From NCBI GenBank assembly GCA_041592335.1, contig JBFHQE010000015.1, positions 1 to 60,733 on the forward strand: DNA of 60,733 nucleotides. Reading direction: 5' to 3'. Positions within the stretch are counted from its first letter, which is position 1, and each line of letters opens with the position of its first letter. Shown here in pieces: positions 59,535-60,733 of this stretch. The DNA comes from JBFHQE01 sp041592335. GTDB taxonomy: Bacteria > Pseudomonadota > Gammaproteobacteria > Thiohalobacterales > Thiohalobacteraceae. Position numbers and translations under genes: made by a program. The notes under the pieces were generated by a model. The model saw nothing but the letters and a program-made list of their open reading frames with translations. It did not search any database and was not told the origin of the DNA.

Positions 59535-60733
59535 ATGGGAAACGCGACTCAAACAAAGGGAGAAAATTATTCGGTTCTAAAAGGCCGCAGGAGTTATGGG
59601 CGCCTGATCCTGCGAGTTGGGCTCTATTTCTTACTGGGTGTGTGGCTCCTGAAATTCAACCCCTATGGCCTTAACGACCGCGCCGATGAAATTACTCAGC
59701 AAACGCTTTATCGGTTGTTTGCCCCTCTGTATCAGTTCGATGCCCGTGACAATATCGTTGTTGTGCTACTTACCCCGGAGGGCATAGAAAACCTGCATGA
59801 TCGTGGTCTGCTACGCGCCAATACCTGGCCCATTCAATATCGTGACCATGGCTATATCCTTAGTCGCGTCATGAAAGCATCTCCACACGCTGTATTTATT
59901 GACGTCCTCTTTGAACGCGAACGTGCCACTGATGATTCGCTTGGCACTCTCGTGACTCGCCTGAAACACGATATAGAAAAAACACAAACAGCGGTATTCT
60001 TTGCGAGCGGATTTTCCGTCTCCAGGCTAACACCTGTGCAGAAGCAGTTAATAACGACGGGCGCTCAACCGGTTATCACAGGTTGGGAGTCTCTCGGCGA
60101 AATATATCCCCTGACGGCTTCAGACACCGCAAGTCTCGCCTGTAAGGACACCCCCTGCCAACGACCCAGCGCCGCTCTGGCATTGTATGAAAGCTACTGT
60201 TTGCACCCGCAGCCTCGCGCAGGCTGTAATCGCTCAGCCTTGCTAGCCTTATCTGAAGTGCCAGCCTATTTACACGGAGACCCCTCCGCCACTGAAGGGC
60301 TTTCCATTTATTGGGGCAGTGAACCTCCGAATCCTGAATTTGCCCGGGACACCATCGGTCAATGTGAGCAAGGAGCTTCAGGCTTATGGGAAGGACTATG
60401 GCGCGTCAGCGGCAATCTACTGGGCGGCCTGGTAGGTGATGATGCTGCCAGACCACTGGTCCCCTGTCCTTATCATCAGTTTATTACTGCAGATTATCTA
60501 GTGACCATAATGCGCAACGGGACTGATGCTGAAAAGAAAGCACTAGATAAACTTTTGCGTGGCAAGAACATCCTCTATGGTTTAAAGCTTGAAGGTGTAG
60601 ACACTTTTGTTTCCCCCGTTCACGGTCAGTTACCCGGGGTATATCTGCATGCCATGGCGCTGGATAATCTGATGAGTTTTGGTGCGAAATATATTCGCGG
60701 TAGCGTTGCAAATGCTGAACTTTTCAATCTGGG
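59535..60733 (+). CDS. CHASE2-domain sensor protein, 3' end outside the window
   Basis: An open frame of about 399 codons starts at ATG (59535, AGGG 6 bases upstream) and stays open to the window end. One helix, LILRVGLYFLLGVWLL (about 22-38), is followed by a periplasmic CHASE2 domain: FDARDNIVVVLLTPEGIENL, AVFIDVLFERERAT, and LRGKNILYGLKLEGVDTFVS with QLPGVYLHAMALDNLMSFG near the window end. Several Cys (CKDTPC, CPYH) suggest disulfides. Membrane helices and an output domain would follow beyond the edge. It is related in layout to the cyclase at 51889 but AT-richer. Confidence 0.85.
   Translation, partial: MGNATQTKGENYSVLKGRRSYGRLILRVGLYFLLGVWLLKFNPYGLNDRADEITQQTLYRLFAPLYQFDARDNIVVVLLTPEGIENLHDRGLLRANTWPIQYRDHGYILSRVMKASPHAVFIDVLFERERATDDSLGTLVTRLKHDIEKTQTAVFFASGFSVSRLTPVQKQLITTGAQPVITGWESLGEIYPLTASDTASLACKDTPCQRPSAALALYESYCLHPQPRAGCNRSALLALSEVPAYLHGDPSATEGLSIYWGSEPPNPEFARDTIGQCEQGASGLWEGLWRVSGNLLGGLVGDDAARPLVPCPYHQFITADYLVTIMRNGTDAEKKALDKLLRGKNILYGLKLEGVDTFVSPVHGQLPGVYLHAMALDNLMSFGAKYIRGSVANAELFNL

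Overview
The window is a chromosomal stretch of a gammaproteobacterium with moderately high GC. Gene content and order (murJ / ribF-ileS-lspA-fkpB-ispH; rplU-rpmA-obgE-proB; ispB-tRNA-Pro; lexA-imuA; pstSCAB-ppx-phoBR) resemble Chromatiales/Pseudomonas-like lineages. An amidotransferase of the N-acetylglutaminylglutamine amide (osmolyte) pathway, Na+-coupled transport and a VPLPA-CTERM protein fit an aquatic, salt-exposed, motile, biofilm-forming bacterium. This placement is inferred from content only.

Layout. 0-7 kb: osmolyte amidotransferase asnO, BON lipoprotein, an orphan HyuB-type hydantoinase subunit, sodB, argD-argF. 7-21.7 kb: a phosphate/polyphosphate region (phoU, ppk1, pstSCAB, ppx, phoR, phoB) with c-di-GMP-type genes set between its members (an Hpt + HD-GYP protein and a PilZ protein) and a GT4 glycosyltransferase divergent from phoB. 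Clear 7-4-7 Pho boxes precede pstS and phoB, and an inverted one points at the HD-GYP gene. 21.7-24.0 kb: a four-gene overlapping operon of two DUF1538 membrane proteins, a PII-like protein and a CBS-pair protein, the best candidate for a poorly described system. 24.1-29.4 kb: aspartic protease, Na+/alanine symporter, FKBP, nadC, and an HDOD-GGDEF pair behind a sigma-28-type promoter. 29.4-35.3 kb: AT-richer VPLPA-CTERM gene, RND pump with adaptor, Irr-like Fur regulator. 35.3-39.7 kb: thiO, pilE and a divergent minor-pilin operon. 39.7-51.8 kb: housekeeping genes and a tRNA-Pro(CGG). 51.9-60.7 kb: CHASE2 adenylate cyclase, imuA-like and lexA with two SOS boxes, a LolA-fold protein, modABC, a 675-base intergenic region with paired RcsB/NarL-like palindromes, and a second CHASE2 gene cut by the window end.

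How it works together: PhoR/PhoB would sense phosphate and drive uptake (pstSCAB); ppk1 and ppx make and break polyphosphate; nearby HD-GYP, PilZ and GGDEF/HDOD proteins point to coupling of nutrient state with motile/sessile choice. REP-like palindromes of two sequence classes (GTAGGAGC... and GTAGGGGC...) sit in many intergenic gaps, in one place nested and in another supplying stop codons.
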